A stretch of DNA of 64,000 nucleotides. It comes from Eremophila alpestris peregrina (lineage: Eukaryota; Chordata; Aves; Passeriformes; Alaudidae). The translations under genes were made by a program, and so were the position numbers. A model generated the notes under the pieces. That model had not been told where the DNA came from. It searched no databases and worked only from the letters and a program-made list of their open reading frames with translations. Shown in pieces: positions 12,850 to 25,290 of the stretch (the first letter of the stretch is position 1; each line of letters opens with the position of its first letter). The stretch covers positions 613,260 through 677,259 of the forward strand of contig WMCF01000021.1 in assembly GCA_009792885.1 (NCBI GenBank), read 5' to 3'.

Positions 12850-12990
12850 CAGAATTTAGGGACTCCGATATATTCAGACAGAACAGTTTTACACAAAGGG
12901 TAGTTGAAATACAGTCTGGAACAAACTGCCGAAGTCAGCAGTAGAAGCAAATAGTGTAAATCAGCTCAAGGAGGAGTTTTTGAAGAAAGC
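12850..12990 (+). mobile_element. Old CR1/L3-like LINE 3'-region fragment
   Basis: Seen: the stretch reads ...CAGACAGAACAGTTTTACAC, then AAAGGGTAGTTGAAATACAG, TCTGGAACAAACTGCCGAAG, GCAGTAGAAGCAAATAGTGT, AAATCAGCTCAAGGAGGAG. Known: the distal part of CR1 and L3 LINEs carries this order (ACA-AGGGT-GT, then TGGAA-A-CTGCC, then GTAGAAGCAAA, then a TTCAAG-AG motif) in plus orientation. Inference: a single diverged fragment without intact coding capacity. The edges are approximate. Confidence 0.55.
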
Positions 12991-13443
12991 AGGGGAAGAG
13001 CACAGAGCTACTAGCTAGAAGTTCAAGTTTCAGATGATGAAACACAGATTGATTTGTATTTCCTGAGGTTATGAGGGCAGGTCTTCATGGACCATATCAT
13101 CTTCTTTGGGCTGTTAAACGTTCGTGTGTACTTTCGTTCTGTGTTTCATCCCCTTGCAGTTTGGAGTGTTGCTTCTTTTCCCCCCACACTCTCTAGCTTG
13201 TACAGTCTCTTTAGATAAGGTCTTACAGAGGGAGATGCATAGCACAGAACCCCATTTCCTCTCATCTTGGTGAACTTGACCAAAGCCAGTGTAATCATTT
13301 AATAACAGTGGTGCAATCAAGAGCACTTTGCAGCTTCTCAGCACATACATTTGCCTGCATTGTGTTCTTTCCCTGGAAGGGCCTCCAGACTGTGGTACAA
13401 TATTTATGTCTACACCATAATGGTAAAGTAATTTGGTATGAAC

Positions 13444-13509
13444 TCAAACATGGAAGTGTTTTAGCATTTCAGGAAATCAAACATGGAAGTGTTTCAGCTT
13501 TTCAGGGTA
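13444..13509. repeat. 33-bp direct tandem duplication
   Basis: Two adjacent units start at 13,444 and 13,477, both beginning TCAAACATGGAAGTGTTT. They differ at about four or five positions, mostly towards the 3' end. The period is a multiple of three, so the open frame over it shows an 11-residue repeat, but nothing else suggests coding. Confidence 0.85.
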
Positions 13510-16500
13510 CCACTGATCTCAGAGTTGTCATGCTGATGTGGTGAAAGATGCACACTGCAGGTGGGACCAGAATAGAAGCAAGGAGAGAGCAGATCCACTT
13601 TACTGCTTTTCACTGATGAGCCTGTATATTGTCCTTGTGGCCACTGATGTGTTGTACTTAAACACAGAAACTGCCATAAAACATCTTGGGTTTTGTTGTT
13701 GTTTTAATATCAGGCAGTCTATAAACATAATTGTGCATGTAACAGAGTCCCTTTGCCCTCTCCTACATTTGTGACCTACTAACACTTCTCTCATGGGACT
13801 CCTTTGCTGACTCCCCTGGCCCTCCAGGAGTCATTTTTGGGAAAGGCTTGGGGAGAGCAGCCATGGACATGATTCTGAAAGGTGTTGTCTTTATGTCATG
13901 TCAGTATAAGCTGGATTTTTTTCCACAGCTTGGCTGGATAGATTTTGCCTTGAATTTCACCTAGACTTTTCTTCCTTTTTTTAATAGTTCATCATCTTAA
14001 ATTTCCATTACTAATGTTATATCAGAAAAGAGCATTGTATTTTATTACAGGCTTCAGTTTCTAAGTAATAGATTGTAGTATGTAGCTTGTTTGTGTAATG
14101 TTTTCAGTAGAAAATTTTCAATGCAAAAGCTTCTCCTTATTTTCTAAATATCTTTGATTGCAGACCTGATAAGCAAAGCACAAGTGTATTTTCTTTATTT
14201 TGATGCAAGAGCCCAAAATACAGATTTTTTTTTTTTTTAATTGAGATTCCCTCTGACTTGGGTTTCTTGTTTAGAGTAACATTTATTTTCACTGAGATTT
14301 GAGTATTTCCAATATCTTCTGCCTCAGCCTAACATTAAAAAGTGCTCTTTGTTTATTCATTACTATGCCTTTTGGGGTGCAGAAAGGGCATCAAATACCT
14401 CTTAGTGATTCCCAATTCCTACATTTACATCCCTGTTGGAAATTAGACATGCTGTTTCATAACATAAAAAAAAAAAAAAAGGGAAAAAAAAAGACATTTA
14501 ACAATTAACTGATGACCACAAAGACTTGGTTCTTGCTTCACAGAAATTTATAACCTGTGCTGGCACAATCCCTGCTCTCTGCTTCACAGCCCTAGGTGTG
14601 CTGGTATTGTGCCTAAAGCCCAGCAGAGCAGTAGCAGCAGACAGAGCTGGCCTTACAGAAATGTAGCAGCCAGATGATTGGATCCCATTTCCCACAGGTT
14701 TCCAAGCCTGCAACTGAAAATGCCTTGTAACTCTATTAGGAAAGACCTATGTGATCAATAGAAGCAACAAGGCCACACAAGTACGTCTCGAAGCACGATG
14801 AAAATTGCACATCCCGTGGTGCTCAGGGGACTTCATATTTTTCAGTGATTTTCTCACCCCATCCCTTGCCCTTGTTTACAGAGCAGTTGTTCTGCCTCAT
14901 GCAGCTTTACTGCGAAATGTAACTGGGCTTGTTCTTTACCATATTTTACTCAAAAAACCCAAAGTCAGTTCTGTGTTTTTCTTTAGGTCTGAAGTAAAAT
15001 AGATTGGTTTTACAAAAGTTCTTTTCAGTTTTGTAAAGATTGGTTGATATTTTGAAGTGGCATTCTGCAGTTGCAAAGAGAGGGGGCCAGCCCTGGTGAG
15101 CATTTCTCTTGTTTGAGACAGGAGGACCCAGGCCAGCAGCCAGGGTGTGATGGACAGTGGGTTCCATGTGGGGAATCACGAGCCACAAGCTGACAGGTCA
15201 CTCACCCCAGATGTTTGAGGGTGGATCTGAGGTGATGTGGGGTACATCTGAGCTCTGAAGTTGTCTCATGGCAAATTGTTTTTGAGCCATTTTCAGAACT
15301 ATCTCATTTTAGCAACAACAAAGACGCTTGTTCTTTTATGTAATTATTTTTAATTTGCTCTTATGCACACAATACAACATCTTGTTTAAAACTTTTCTTT
15401 TTTGATGTGAAGGAAACCAAACATTTGCTGTGAGGTGTACAGGGAGTCTTTTACAGACAGTTTATTTAGCTCAGAGCAAATGAAAAAATAACTACTTGAC
15501 TAGGTTAGCTTTGGGTGCCCTCAGGCTCTTTGAGATTAGTTTTAGATTCATATACTATGGTCACTCATTGACCAAGCTGCTTCAACCCTTATACATATCC
15601 AGCAAAGTATCATTTCCCTCAGGCATGGTTTTCTTTCAATCATATTTAGCAAAACCATTAAACACACTTGGGGCTTGCACTGAAGAGAGAAACAACTTCA
15701 TATGTTCACAATTCAGAACAACTTTCTTCTTCAGGAAATTGAAAAAATTTGGTTAGGTCTCAGTTTTTCAAGACTTTAGTTTGGTGCTCTCTAAAAGTGT
15801 TCTGTGTAACTTTCCTTTTAATTAAATTACTCCTGCATTATTCCTAGTGATTTTTGTCAGAATTTTTGAAGTTGATGCAAAGATGCTTTATTCATATGCA
15901 AACTAAAAAATTAAATATTTCCTACTTTTATTTCCAGGAGTGTTTGACGGTTGATACAGTGCTGGGATGGGAAGCAAATGCTACATTGATTGCTTTTTAA
16001 GAACCCTTACTTGAGCAGCCAAATTTTGTTTTTCAACAAATCCTCAAACCATAAGGGCTTCAGCTTTGATGTTTTTTAAGGAAAACTCTTAACACTCCTT
16101 CCCCCTGCCCCCCAATAGGTTTGGAGCAGATGAGCATCCATGAGAGTGGATGAAGGGTCTCCACAGAGGAAGAGCAGAGTGTTGGGTCCCTCCATCTCTG
16201 GCATTTTGCTGTGCCAGGTTTCTGATCCCCCACATAGCTCCCTTCATGTGCAGAGTCATATTGGCTCCAGTTCAGGGGAATTCAACACAGGAAGAGTAAG
16301 TGTTCACACACAAAGGCTGTATGTAGGACTTGTTACTGGACCCTAAATTTGGATTTGGGAAGCATTCCCAGATGGCCCATAAAGTGAGTATTTTTGGTTC
16401 TTAACTGAGGAAGATTCACATTAAATCCTCTTTATTAAACATGGATTTATAGGGAATACTCTTCATTTGAACAGCATAGCTTTAAACAGAGTAGAAATGC

Positions 16501-18480
16501 ATGTGAGAAGGAGGTGTAGGGGTTTTTTTTGTACCATGTGTGGGTGTATTTCCCTGTGTACAGAGTTATTGTTTGTGGGAGAACTGTGGGGAGGCTTTTT
16601 CCTCTCATGGTTATCTATTTTGGGTGGGTGTCTAGGAAAGAATTATCTCCCAAATTTTCCAAGAAATAAATTATGCTCTCCCCTCAAGATTTATCTTAAT
16701 ACAAATGCTGTGCCTGACAGGCTTCACTCAGGAGTTCAGACTCACCACTGCACTTTGACTACTCCAGAAATCTCTATTGACACTCCCTCTGCTTACCCTG
16801 GCTGGATTTTCCTTGAACTTGCTTGGGTCTTTAATACATGGAGGTATGTGCACACATTGTCTCCTGCTGCCACCCCCTTCTTTCTCTGTGTGGAGATCAC
16901 CTGAGCTGCTTAAATCTTTGGGCTTAGTTTTAATTTCTTTACCAATAGCAGTGGAATTCCTTAGATTTATATTAAAGATGCCATGATATTTTATATCTGT
17001 AAGCTCTTCTACAGTCAGGTTGAGAGCTTTTACAGGTCTCTGTCTTAGTATGAACCACATTCATGTGAGAATTGGTTTTTTTGTAATCATACATCTTTGG
17101 TTAGTGCAGGCATTTATGGTCTTGTGCACTGAACTGCAAACATGAGAGTAAGAATTTCTTCTTTGAGGTGGGAACAAAATGAGCAGATATCTCATAACAG
17201 TTTTTTTAGTTCTACATGTTTCCTTTTTCACAACTGTCTTGATGTTCACCAAACTGCTAAAATTCTGAATGAGAAGTGAATAGTATAATTTTTGCTAAGA
17301 CATATGAAAAATGCCCACTCCAGGACAGTAAGACTAGGTTTTGATACTCATATTTCTGATTATTTTCTATCTCTTAAAATAATTATTGGGGTTTAAAACA
17401 ACAGGCAGCCTTTTTTTAAAACTACTTATCTTACTTCATGTAATGCTGTTCTGAATCAAAGAGAGACTGAACCAAATTTTGGGCATTGTAACTATTTTTT
17501 GGATATTTCCCTCTCTCACTGTGTCAGAGTAACCAAGCTGTTCCTTTGTCAAGGTTTGTTAAGCAGTTGCCTAAGATCACAGTCTATGTGTTAGAATAAC
17601 TGACTGCAGTGCAGTTTTAAAGCCTCTAATTTTAGTCTTCTATTATTCCTCTTTTCAATTGTGCATCTTGTCATCTTCAGTTATTAGAAATTCTAAATTT
17701 CAGCAGTGAAAATGCTAAACTATCTCTTCCAGTAGTTTTTCATTAATGTTCTGTGATTCCATGTTTCATTGTGTGCAAAAAATCATGAGACATTATAGAG
17801 TGAAAAGTACTGGATAAGTTTTATTATATTGTTTACAGCCCTTAAATCCTGATGATTTTACAGCAGTGAAAATTAGAGATATTTTTCTTAGAGGTAAAAT
17901 AATTAGGGGTTTAGGTGAAAGTGAATACAGTTTGTGTGCTTGATCATGCAGAATATCAGACTTTTTGAACCCTATTTTCAGCTTTTTGCTCTTAGAAAAA
18001 CAGATTACTCAGAATTTCATCCTTTTAACTATAAAGTAGCATATTTCATCTTATTTTCTGAAATTTCTATAGGAGACATGGTAGGCTGCAGCAAGCACAT
18101 TGTCTCTGGAAAGCCTTCATATCTCCTGAAAATATTAAATGTTTTAGAGAGACTGAGAAGAAAACTCAAAGTGAAGGTAATGCCCTAATTTCTCCTTACA
18201 TGTGCACCTGAAATAAGTAACTTGAAAGTGTCTTAAGGTTTGAATTTTTAAAGTGACAAAGCTTAGTTCTGCCTAGTGATGTGATGACCCTGTGACAGCA
18301 TCTTTGCCTCCACATCACTGCACTGATTTTGTGTCTTCCAAAGGCAGAAGGCAGATGTTGGTGTCCTTTTTTTTTTTCCCCCCCAGGTACAATATCACAA
18401 GATTTAAGTCACTGGCAGGAGCTTCCTGATGATCCTTGTGCTTCCAGTTTGTAAACTGGCCACGCTGGTATGCTGAAAGG
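13510..18480. other. AT-rich non-coding sequence
   Basis: No gene, structural RNA or identifiable transposon is seen in about 5 kb. A T12-type run lies at about 14,227-14,239, and an A15 run (14,466-14,480) is followed by GGG and A9. The + strand frame at 16,467-16,904 (145 codons) has no recognisable domain or splice context. Confidence 0.5.
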
Positions 18481-18556
18481 TTTTTGGGTGGGGTTTTTTT
18501 GTGTGTGTGTAGTTTTTTTGTTTGTTTGGGGTTTGGGTGGTTTTTGTTTTTTATGA
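18481..18556 (+). repeat. G/T-only tract with G-quadruplex potential
   Basis: On the + strand about 75 bases are almost entirely G and T, with T-runs, a (GT)5 stretch near 18,501 and G-runs at about 18,486-18,493 and 18,528-18,540. At least four runs of three or more G, or close to it, are present, so a G4 fold is possible, with one long loop. The C/A-rich opposite strand gives spurious lysine- and proline-rich frames. Confidence 0.75.
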
Positions 18557-19760
18557 AAAGCTGCTTTTGTTGTAGATCCCCACTCTCATACATGAACAGG
18601 CTCCTGGCCTCTCCCTACACCTGTGCCCAATAGAGGAAGGAGCTCCTGCAGGAAATAACTGGGACAACCTACACTCCTGTTCTGCAGCATCTGCAGGAGC
18701 ATCTTACTCTCCACTCACTTCAGTTTGGAGACCAACTGACCCAGCCAGATGCACAAAGTTGAGCTCTGCAAGGGTTCTGTTCATATTTTGTGATAGTTAA
18801 CCTCAAAACTGTTGTTTAGTGAACTTTCCTCAGAGAAGATACTGACCCAAATGTCATTTAAACCCTAACACAGAGATACTTGCTGAATGTCTGTGTTGAA
18901 CAAAGTCCAGGCAGAATTCCTCCCTTTGTGTTTGTGTGAAACAGGAATCTGAATTCTGTCACGTCTACACTTTGGGCTTGTAGAAATTAGCACAAGGAAT
19001 AATCCCATGTTATGGAGTAATTTTTGATGTTTTCCACAATTAAAATAGTTGTGCATTGCATTCAGGCAAAAACTAAGCTTAGGCAGTGTGGTGAAACATT
19101 AGAGAATTCCCCTCAAATTAGTTACAGCAATTGAATGACAGGATAAATTAAGAAGAGGCGGGAGGGGGTGAAATATTTTATTTTAAAAATACTCCATAAA
19201 GACAAACATGCAGTAAATTAGCAAGTGTGCTTTCTCAGTTATTCATGGAAACATGTTTGGAAAAAAAACCATGGGGTTGGTTTGTTTGTTATTTGGCAGA
19301 ATTTTCCAGTGTTTTGTCAGCTTCCCACAGGCTGCTGTGCATGGAGCCCCTTGGGGGGATCACCACAGGCTTTGAGGAAGCCTTCAGAAATGATGGACCA
19401 GAGATGGAGGGGGATGACAGAGCAAGGCAAAGAGCTCAAAGCTCAGCAGCCCTTCTGCAAACCTTTCCACCCCAGAGGCATCATTTTGAGCAGTCCCATG
19501 TATGGAGGGAGAAAATTACAAAGATCCATGGATCTACCTGCATTCTGTCCTGGATACTTCAAAAGCTGCAGTAAAAAGTATAATCCAAACTTCCTCTGCA
19601 TTTACAGCAGGTGGTATTAATTTATGTCATTTAGATTAATAGCAGTTGCTGTTCAACAATAGCTGTTGATAAACTAGCATTGGTTTAACAATATGCAAAA
19701 AACTGCATGTAAACTTGGTGGTGGGGGGGAAGCAGGGAAAGCAGCCAAGTGCTCCACCCA

Positions 19761-19798
19761 GATATAGATGTATATATATAGATATATATAGATATTAA
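19761..19798. repeat. TA/GATA-type microsatellite
   Basis: An imperfect run of TATA and GATATA units. Confidence 0.85.
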
Positions 19799-20440
19799 TT
19801 CCTCTGTCCAGGCACTGAAATGTTAACTTCAGTATGTTTATTGGGAGTGGTAAAACACAGCCACCTGCAAATTCACTGAGATAAGGAACACCAGATTGGA
19901 TCTGTATTTTCTTTTTTTTTTAATGTTGCTTCCAACCACAGCGTAAGTGTTAGGAAGAAGGGAGAAGCTTTTCTTTTTTGGAAATATATTGGGTTTTATT
20001 GCAATAAATGCTTCTGGCTCAAAGACATCCCCAGTTAAACCTGGTAATCTGTGAGTGGAAGGGCATGTGCTGGCAGGAGAGAGCAGAGCTGTGAAAAGGA
20101 TCTGTCCTTAGGACCTGTCTATCTTTTTGTTCATAATAAAAGCAAGGGGAAAAAAAAGAAGCAGTGTTATCAGTACACTTCTGCAAGTGAATTAGCTAGC
20201 ACAGATTTGATAAAGCTTATAAACCCTCTAGAGCAATCGTGACAGTTTGCTGGCTTGGGCTTTGTCTGCTGCCAGTTACTCCTTGCTAGTGGCACTCTTT
20301 ATTTATGCTTCAGTACCACGTTATCCTCTGGGCTTCAAACAGAAGGGACCTGTCTGTAAGTGTTTTGGTTGTGGTGTTAAAAAATAAGAGTGCAGCAAAA
20401 CACATGCAACAGTGCCCAAGCTGTGTTTGAGCCAGTTTCC

Positions 20441-20476
20441 CTCTCGTGGTGTCGTTTCCCCGTGACCGCTCCGTGC
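20441..20476. other. Small CpG cluster
   Basis: Five CpGs (20,445, 20,453, 20,461, 20,467 and 20,472) fall within 28 bases in otherwise CpG-poor sequence. It is far too small for a CpG-island promoter. It may be a constrained site or recent high-GC sequence. Confidence 0.6.
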
Positions 20477-23400
20477 TCAGAGCCAGGCTGAGGTGGTGTA
20501 TGTCTGCCTTCCACTAGAGAGTGTCACAGAGTTATTTCAATGCATGAAAAAGGCCAAATGGATGCATTATCTGCTTTGTTGTAGGTAAAATGCAAAAGTG
20601 GTGTGACCTCAGGAACAGGAGATAGCTGTGCCTGCCTACATGTTTTCCATTTTCTAACCAGTGCCATTTATTCTGCAATCTGCAGCTAAAAATGTACACA
20701 GTGCAGGAGGGGACCACATTTTCATGCACACCAGGGTGTTTTTTCTGGCCATTTGACAACGTGTACACCTTCATGTTGTTGTAAATATACCATCTGACAC
20801 TTTTTGCTCTCTTTTGTACTCAAAAATTTATACTTCAAAATGGCAGCGTGATTCTGGGGTTTATTATCACAGGCATATTCCTAGCACAAAGCATTGGCAA
20901 GCACAGTCTAGATTTTGGATCAGTCTATGTAAAATTCTACACATGGGAATCTTGGAAAAAAGTTGCAGTCCATTAGCAAATTCTCATATCTGGACTGAAG
21001 ATGTATATGCATAAGTAGAGAAATTGAAAAATGGTGTTAAGTAGTCAGAAAGTCTCCAAAGGGAGATCTGGACAAGAAGCTACAGTAATAGCAGTAGATG
21101 GCTGTTATTATAAAAAGAAAAACTCAGAAGTGAGGACAATAGTAACACTCCAAATGCATGAAGTAATTTCTTCAGCCTCTGAAATTTCCCATGGAAATGG
21201 GAACACTGGAACAAACACTGAAAGTATAGTTTTTCAGGTGAGTCATATTATTGAAAAACACCATTTATTTTTTCCTAAATGAAGGATTATCCATGAAGAT
21301 ACTTAATTTAAAATAATAAATTAAAAATCAGAGCACTGTGCTGACCACTGCACAGTTTAATTTGGGGTTTAATCAACAAGGTCAGTTTAGGTGAACATTC
21401 CTGTCTCTGAATTCCAGCAAACTCTGCAATTTATTTGTTTCTGATACAGAGGACTGATCCCTCCTTCCTTCCAGGTTTGTGTTGCACGGTCAACACCTGA
21501 GTTTAATGTACAGTTTTTCTTCTGCTTTAGTGAATGTGACACCTCAGGTGATGCCAGCTGGGACTGTCCTTTGATGCCATCCTGTCCCCACCTCTGGGGA
21601 CATACAGACACCTCAGCAGGCACACCTTTATTCCCAGATGCCTTCCAGGTTGAAGGAAGAATTTTAAAGGCTCAGGAAAAGTCAAAGACAGAAGAAGCAG
21701 GGCCAGTCTGGCTCAAAAGCTTCACTTCCTTACCCTGGAGGGGTGAATTGTGCCCCAGCAGCCCTCGGTGATGCTGGTGGGTGACAGAGAAAGGGGTCCC
21801 AAAGACCTCAGGCAGAGCAGTAAAAAGGGATTTCTCTTGAAAGTAAGACAAAGCAAGGAGTGCAGTGTGAGAAATTCTCTCAGGTCTTACTACAGTGAGG
21901 TGAGCAGCAGGCCAGGCTTGTAATGCCAGAGAGAAACTGGTCCTGAGAGTTAAAGATCCTGAGATCCATCTTGGTAAGGAATGTATTTGTATGTTTTTAG
22001 TTTAGCTATTTAAATACCTCTGCAATTGTCTCACTTCTGTATTTCTGGCCTTCCCTAATGGAAAGGTGAAACACAATTAATATTATAAAATCTATTTGAT
22101 TTTGCTAAAATCAACTTGAGCTCCTACTGCATTGGAAACGAGTGTGTAAAATTGGTTTGGGGGAGTCATTGTGTTGAAACAAAGGAGGAACTTTCCCATC
22201 ATTTCCCAATATTCATTGCCAAATGAAGGGAAAGGCACAGCTGTGGATAACTAAAACAACACCTGAAAGAGTCTACTCACCACCAACAAAGAGGTTTTAA
22301 GTACAGAGGTGTGGATAAAACTAAATAGCAAAAAGAATCCCGTGTTGCTGACCTGAGCAGACACTGCTTTTCCAGTGGCAGCAGGAGATGCAGCTCCTCA
22401 GTCCAGCTTTTGCTTCTCAAGCCACCCCACCTTCTAGAGTCCCTACTAGTGAAGATTAAGAGAATTGCTAGTATATTTTATTTTCTAAAAAAAAATAGAG
22501 AAAGTCCATGGGTGAGCTTTGAAAGGAAAATATTGATGAGACTTTTAAATTCTGTTTTCCAGAACACATTGAGGCATCAGCAGAACCAGTTACAGGAGGA
22601 GGGAGAAGGCTTCTGTGGCTCATCAGGAAGGTGTGAGAAACTACCTCTTTATCTCAGTTTACCCTTATAGTTAGAATTGAAACCATCTTTTTTGATATAC
22701 ATAGAATGTTTAATTAATGTATGAGGACTGTGTGACCCTTTGCAAGGAATTTATGAAAGCAGATGTATCTATTCATAACCAGGGGGCTGTTTTTCACTTT
22801 GTCTTCTCATAAATATTATCCTAAGAAAAAAAAAAGTGAGTAAAAATATTTTTTCTTTTTGATAAGAATTGATACCTCATTACTGAAATGCTGTAACTTT
22901 GAAGGATAGCTTATACAGCCATATTATGTGCACTTTATTGCATGAGGGATTTCTAACAGTCAACAGAAGTTCCTTCTTGAGGACCTGGAGAGAGTGTGAT
23001 CTAACTCTTTCAAGTTAATCATGAACCACAGAGCAAGCACTGAGTAAACTGATAGCATGAATTGAAAGGTCACAGCCTGTACTGAGAGAGGCTGTGCTAT
23101 TTTCCTCCTAAAAGAGACATGACAATTCATTTTGATCTCTGTCACAGAGGTACAGAGTAATGAAGGGGAGGTTGTGCTCAGTTGGAGCTCAGCAAAAGGG
23201 ACTGGGAGGGTCACCACAAGTCCCTGGTGCCCTCAGCACCCCTGTGCCCCTCACAGCAGAGCAAATGCAGTCCCAGGCTGTGTCCCAGCTCTGTGCTCAT
23301 CCCTTTTCTCAGGCTGCAATTCGTTGAATCTTCGATGGGTTGACTTTGGTGTGCACCACAGTTGGTGTAAGGAAAAGGTTGCAGAAATGTCTTTATTCTC

Positions 23401-25079
23401 CTTTAAATTCCTCAGTGGATCACAGGATACTTCTGGCTTTGCTCTCAGTGAAACATGTACATATGTGTATTTGTCTGTCATGTCCTTAACTGATAGGGCA
23501 GTAAAATAGAGCATAGAAACAGTAATATACAAAATATATTAGAATTTGATCTACTGGCAGAATGTGTAAGTTAGCAAGAGTATGTTTGTGTCAGGATGAG
23601 TTGGTCATCCAAAAGAATAGAATTTGTGTTTCAATATGAGAAAACTGTGAAGATTTAAAGCCAGGATGCATGTTTGTTTACCTGTTCTTTATTTTTTATT
23701 TTATTTTTTTTTCTTAATATCTCTTCATGCCAGACATTGCATATCCTCCAGCCATTAGAGTTACCAGTTTAAACAGGAGTAGATATGTAGGAGCATATTC
23801 ATGCTGTACACTCCAGGGCAGGTGAACACTAAATTTACCTCCAAGTGCTTTAAATGTCAAATAAGATTAACCATCTGCTAACCCATCTAACAATTCACTT
23901 GAAGTTTTGCTGCCTGGGAGTTGTCCAGCAGATGGTCAGCAAAAACAAACCAGTGTTGGGTGATGGGACCATTTTACATGCAATAATAATGTTTTCCTGG
24001 ATGAACAGCAAACACTGCCCAAAGAATCCCACAGAAGAATCACTACATGGTTTACAGAAGTTAATGGCCAGGCACTAATGTACCCACGCCTGTATTTAGA
24101 TGGAGAAAAAAGGTGATATGTGTGTTTAAAGACCCCAAATGTTGCTATATTTTTTCAGAAATAAAGGTAAGAGCAAACTATGATAACTGAAAGTTTATCC
24201 CACAATTTAAAAAGAAGCAGGAAGAAGGGAGGGATATTCTTGTTTCCACATATAAAAAGACTACTTTGAGTGTAGCACAATTCTACTTGGTTCAGAGGAA
24301 GCCAGATTCTCTGGTTCCTCAGCTTCAGGAACTGAGTTCCATATTTATAGCAGTATCCAACAAGAGAAGGAAATGATCACAAAAGGATAAAATGACTGTA
24401 GAAGAATACACTGGATTTTGGAGAAGGAACACTCTTATAAATAAGCTTTGAGACCCTGACAGAGAAGTCAAATTAATTAGATTTTCCTGAGACAAAACAA
24501 AGAATATGTTTATTCAGAATTGTCTCAGAGCCCTGGGAGAAATTTGAATTGGAACCCATATTAAAAAGGCCATCAGGGAATATCTTGCAAAAGACATTTA
24601 TGTATAAAGAAATGATATTGTTGCCATTGGCCTTAGAAGGGTCTCATCACACATGACCTTGGGATCTAGTTAACATCCAGGAAAAATAGCTGTTATTGCT
24701 GCCTACTTAAAATATAAGCAGGTGCCAGTAGTATTTTCTTAACATGGTCTTTTATCTCAACCCTTGACAATAGGTATATTTTAGAGAAGCATAAAAGCTT
24801 GAATTCAGAAATAAAAAAAATCAAAATATTGACCAGGTCAGTTGGATATTTTAAAAATTGCAGGAAGGGGAACCACATCAGAAAGTGGAGCTGCACAAAG
24901 GGCAGGGCTGGGGGTGGCTTAGGGCAGGGAAGGTGAAGAGCCCTGGGCTGGGCAGGCTGTGCCCCAGGGCTCTGTGCCATGAGGGTCCAGGGGGGAGCTG
25001 TGTCATCCAGCTCAACTCAGGGAGAGATTTCCCACCCTGCATCCAAACAAAATGAAGTCAGCTTTGACTCTGCAAAATG

Positions 25080-25290
25080 TCGATGAATTCTTCAGAGTAA
25101 ATCAGCCCTGTCAGTCTGATGTGGAACTGTCACCTGCTTGTGACATAATATAATATGAAATGATATTGAACAACATGCGTTTGGCACTAAATTGTTAGCG
25201 GGTTTTAGCTTTGACAGCAGCAAGTTTATTGCTTTAATCCCAAGGTCTTTTAACCCTCTTTGACATAAATTGAGGTTGGCTTTTGTGAGA
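25080..25290. promoter_or_regulatory. Putative conserved non-coding element
   Basis: Seen: a block without homopolymers holding ATGCGTTTGGCAC, GTTAGCGGGTTTTAGC, TTTGACAGC (a TGACAG TALE-type core) and TTTGACAT, with two retained CpGs. Inference: it resembles a constrained regulatory block. The motif matches are short and could be chance. Confidence 0.3.

Larger units (their letters stand above)
18557..25079. other. Non-coding sequence with scattered GC-richer patches
   Basis: Slightly GC-richer patches lie at about 19,320-19,500, 21,540-21,790, 23,150-23,310 and 24,860-25,040. They have overlapping frames in several phases and no recognisable protein. They may be decayed transposons, which I cannot identify by eye. 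Confidence 0.45.

Noticed and set aside
16467..16904. 145-codon open frame, plus strand
   Set aside because: No domain, no acceptor or donor arrangement, and an opposite-strand frame of 110 codons overlaps it.
20441..20476. CpG island promoter
   Set aside because: Only five CpGs in a span under 40 bases. No island-scale GC or transcription-start context.
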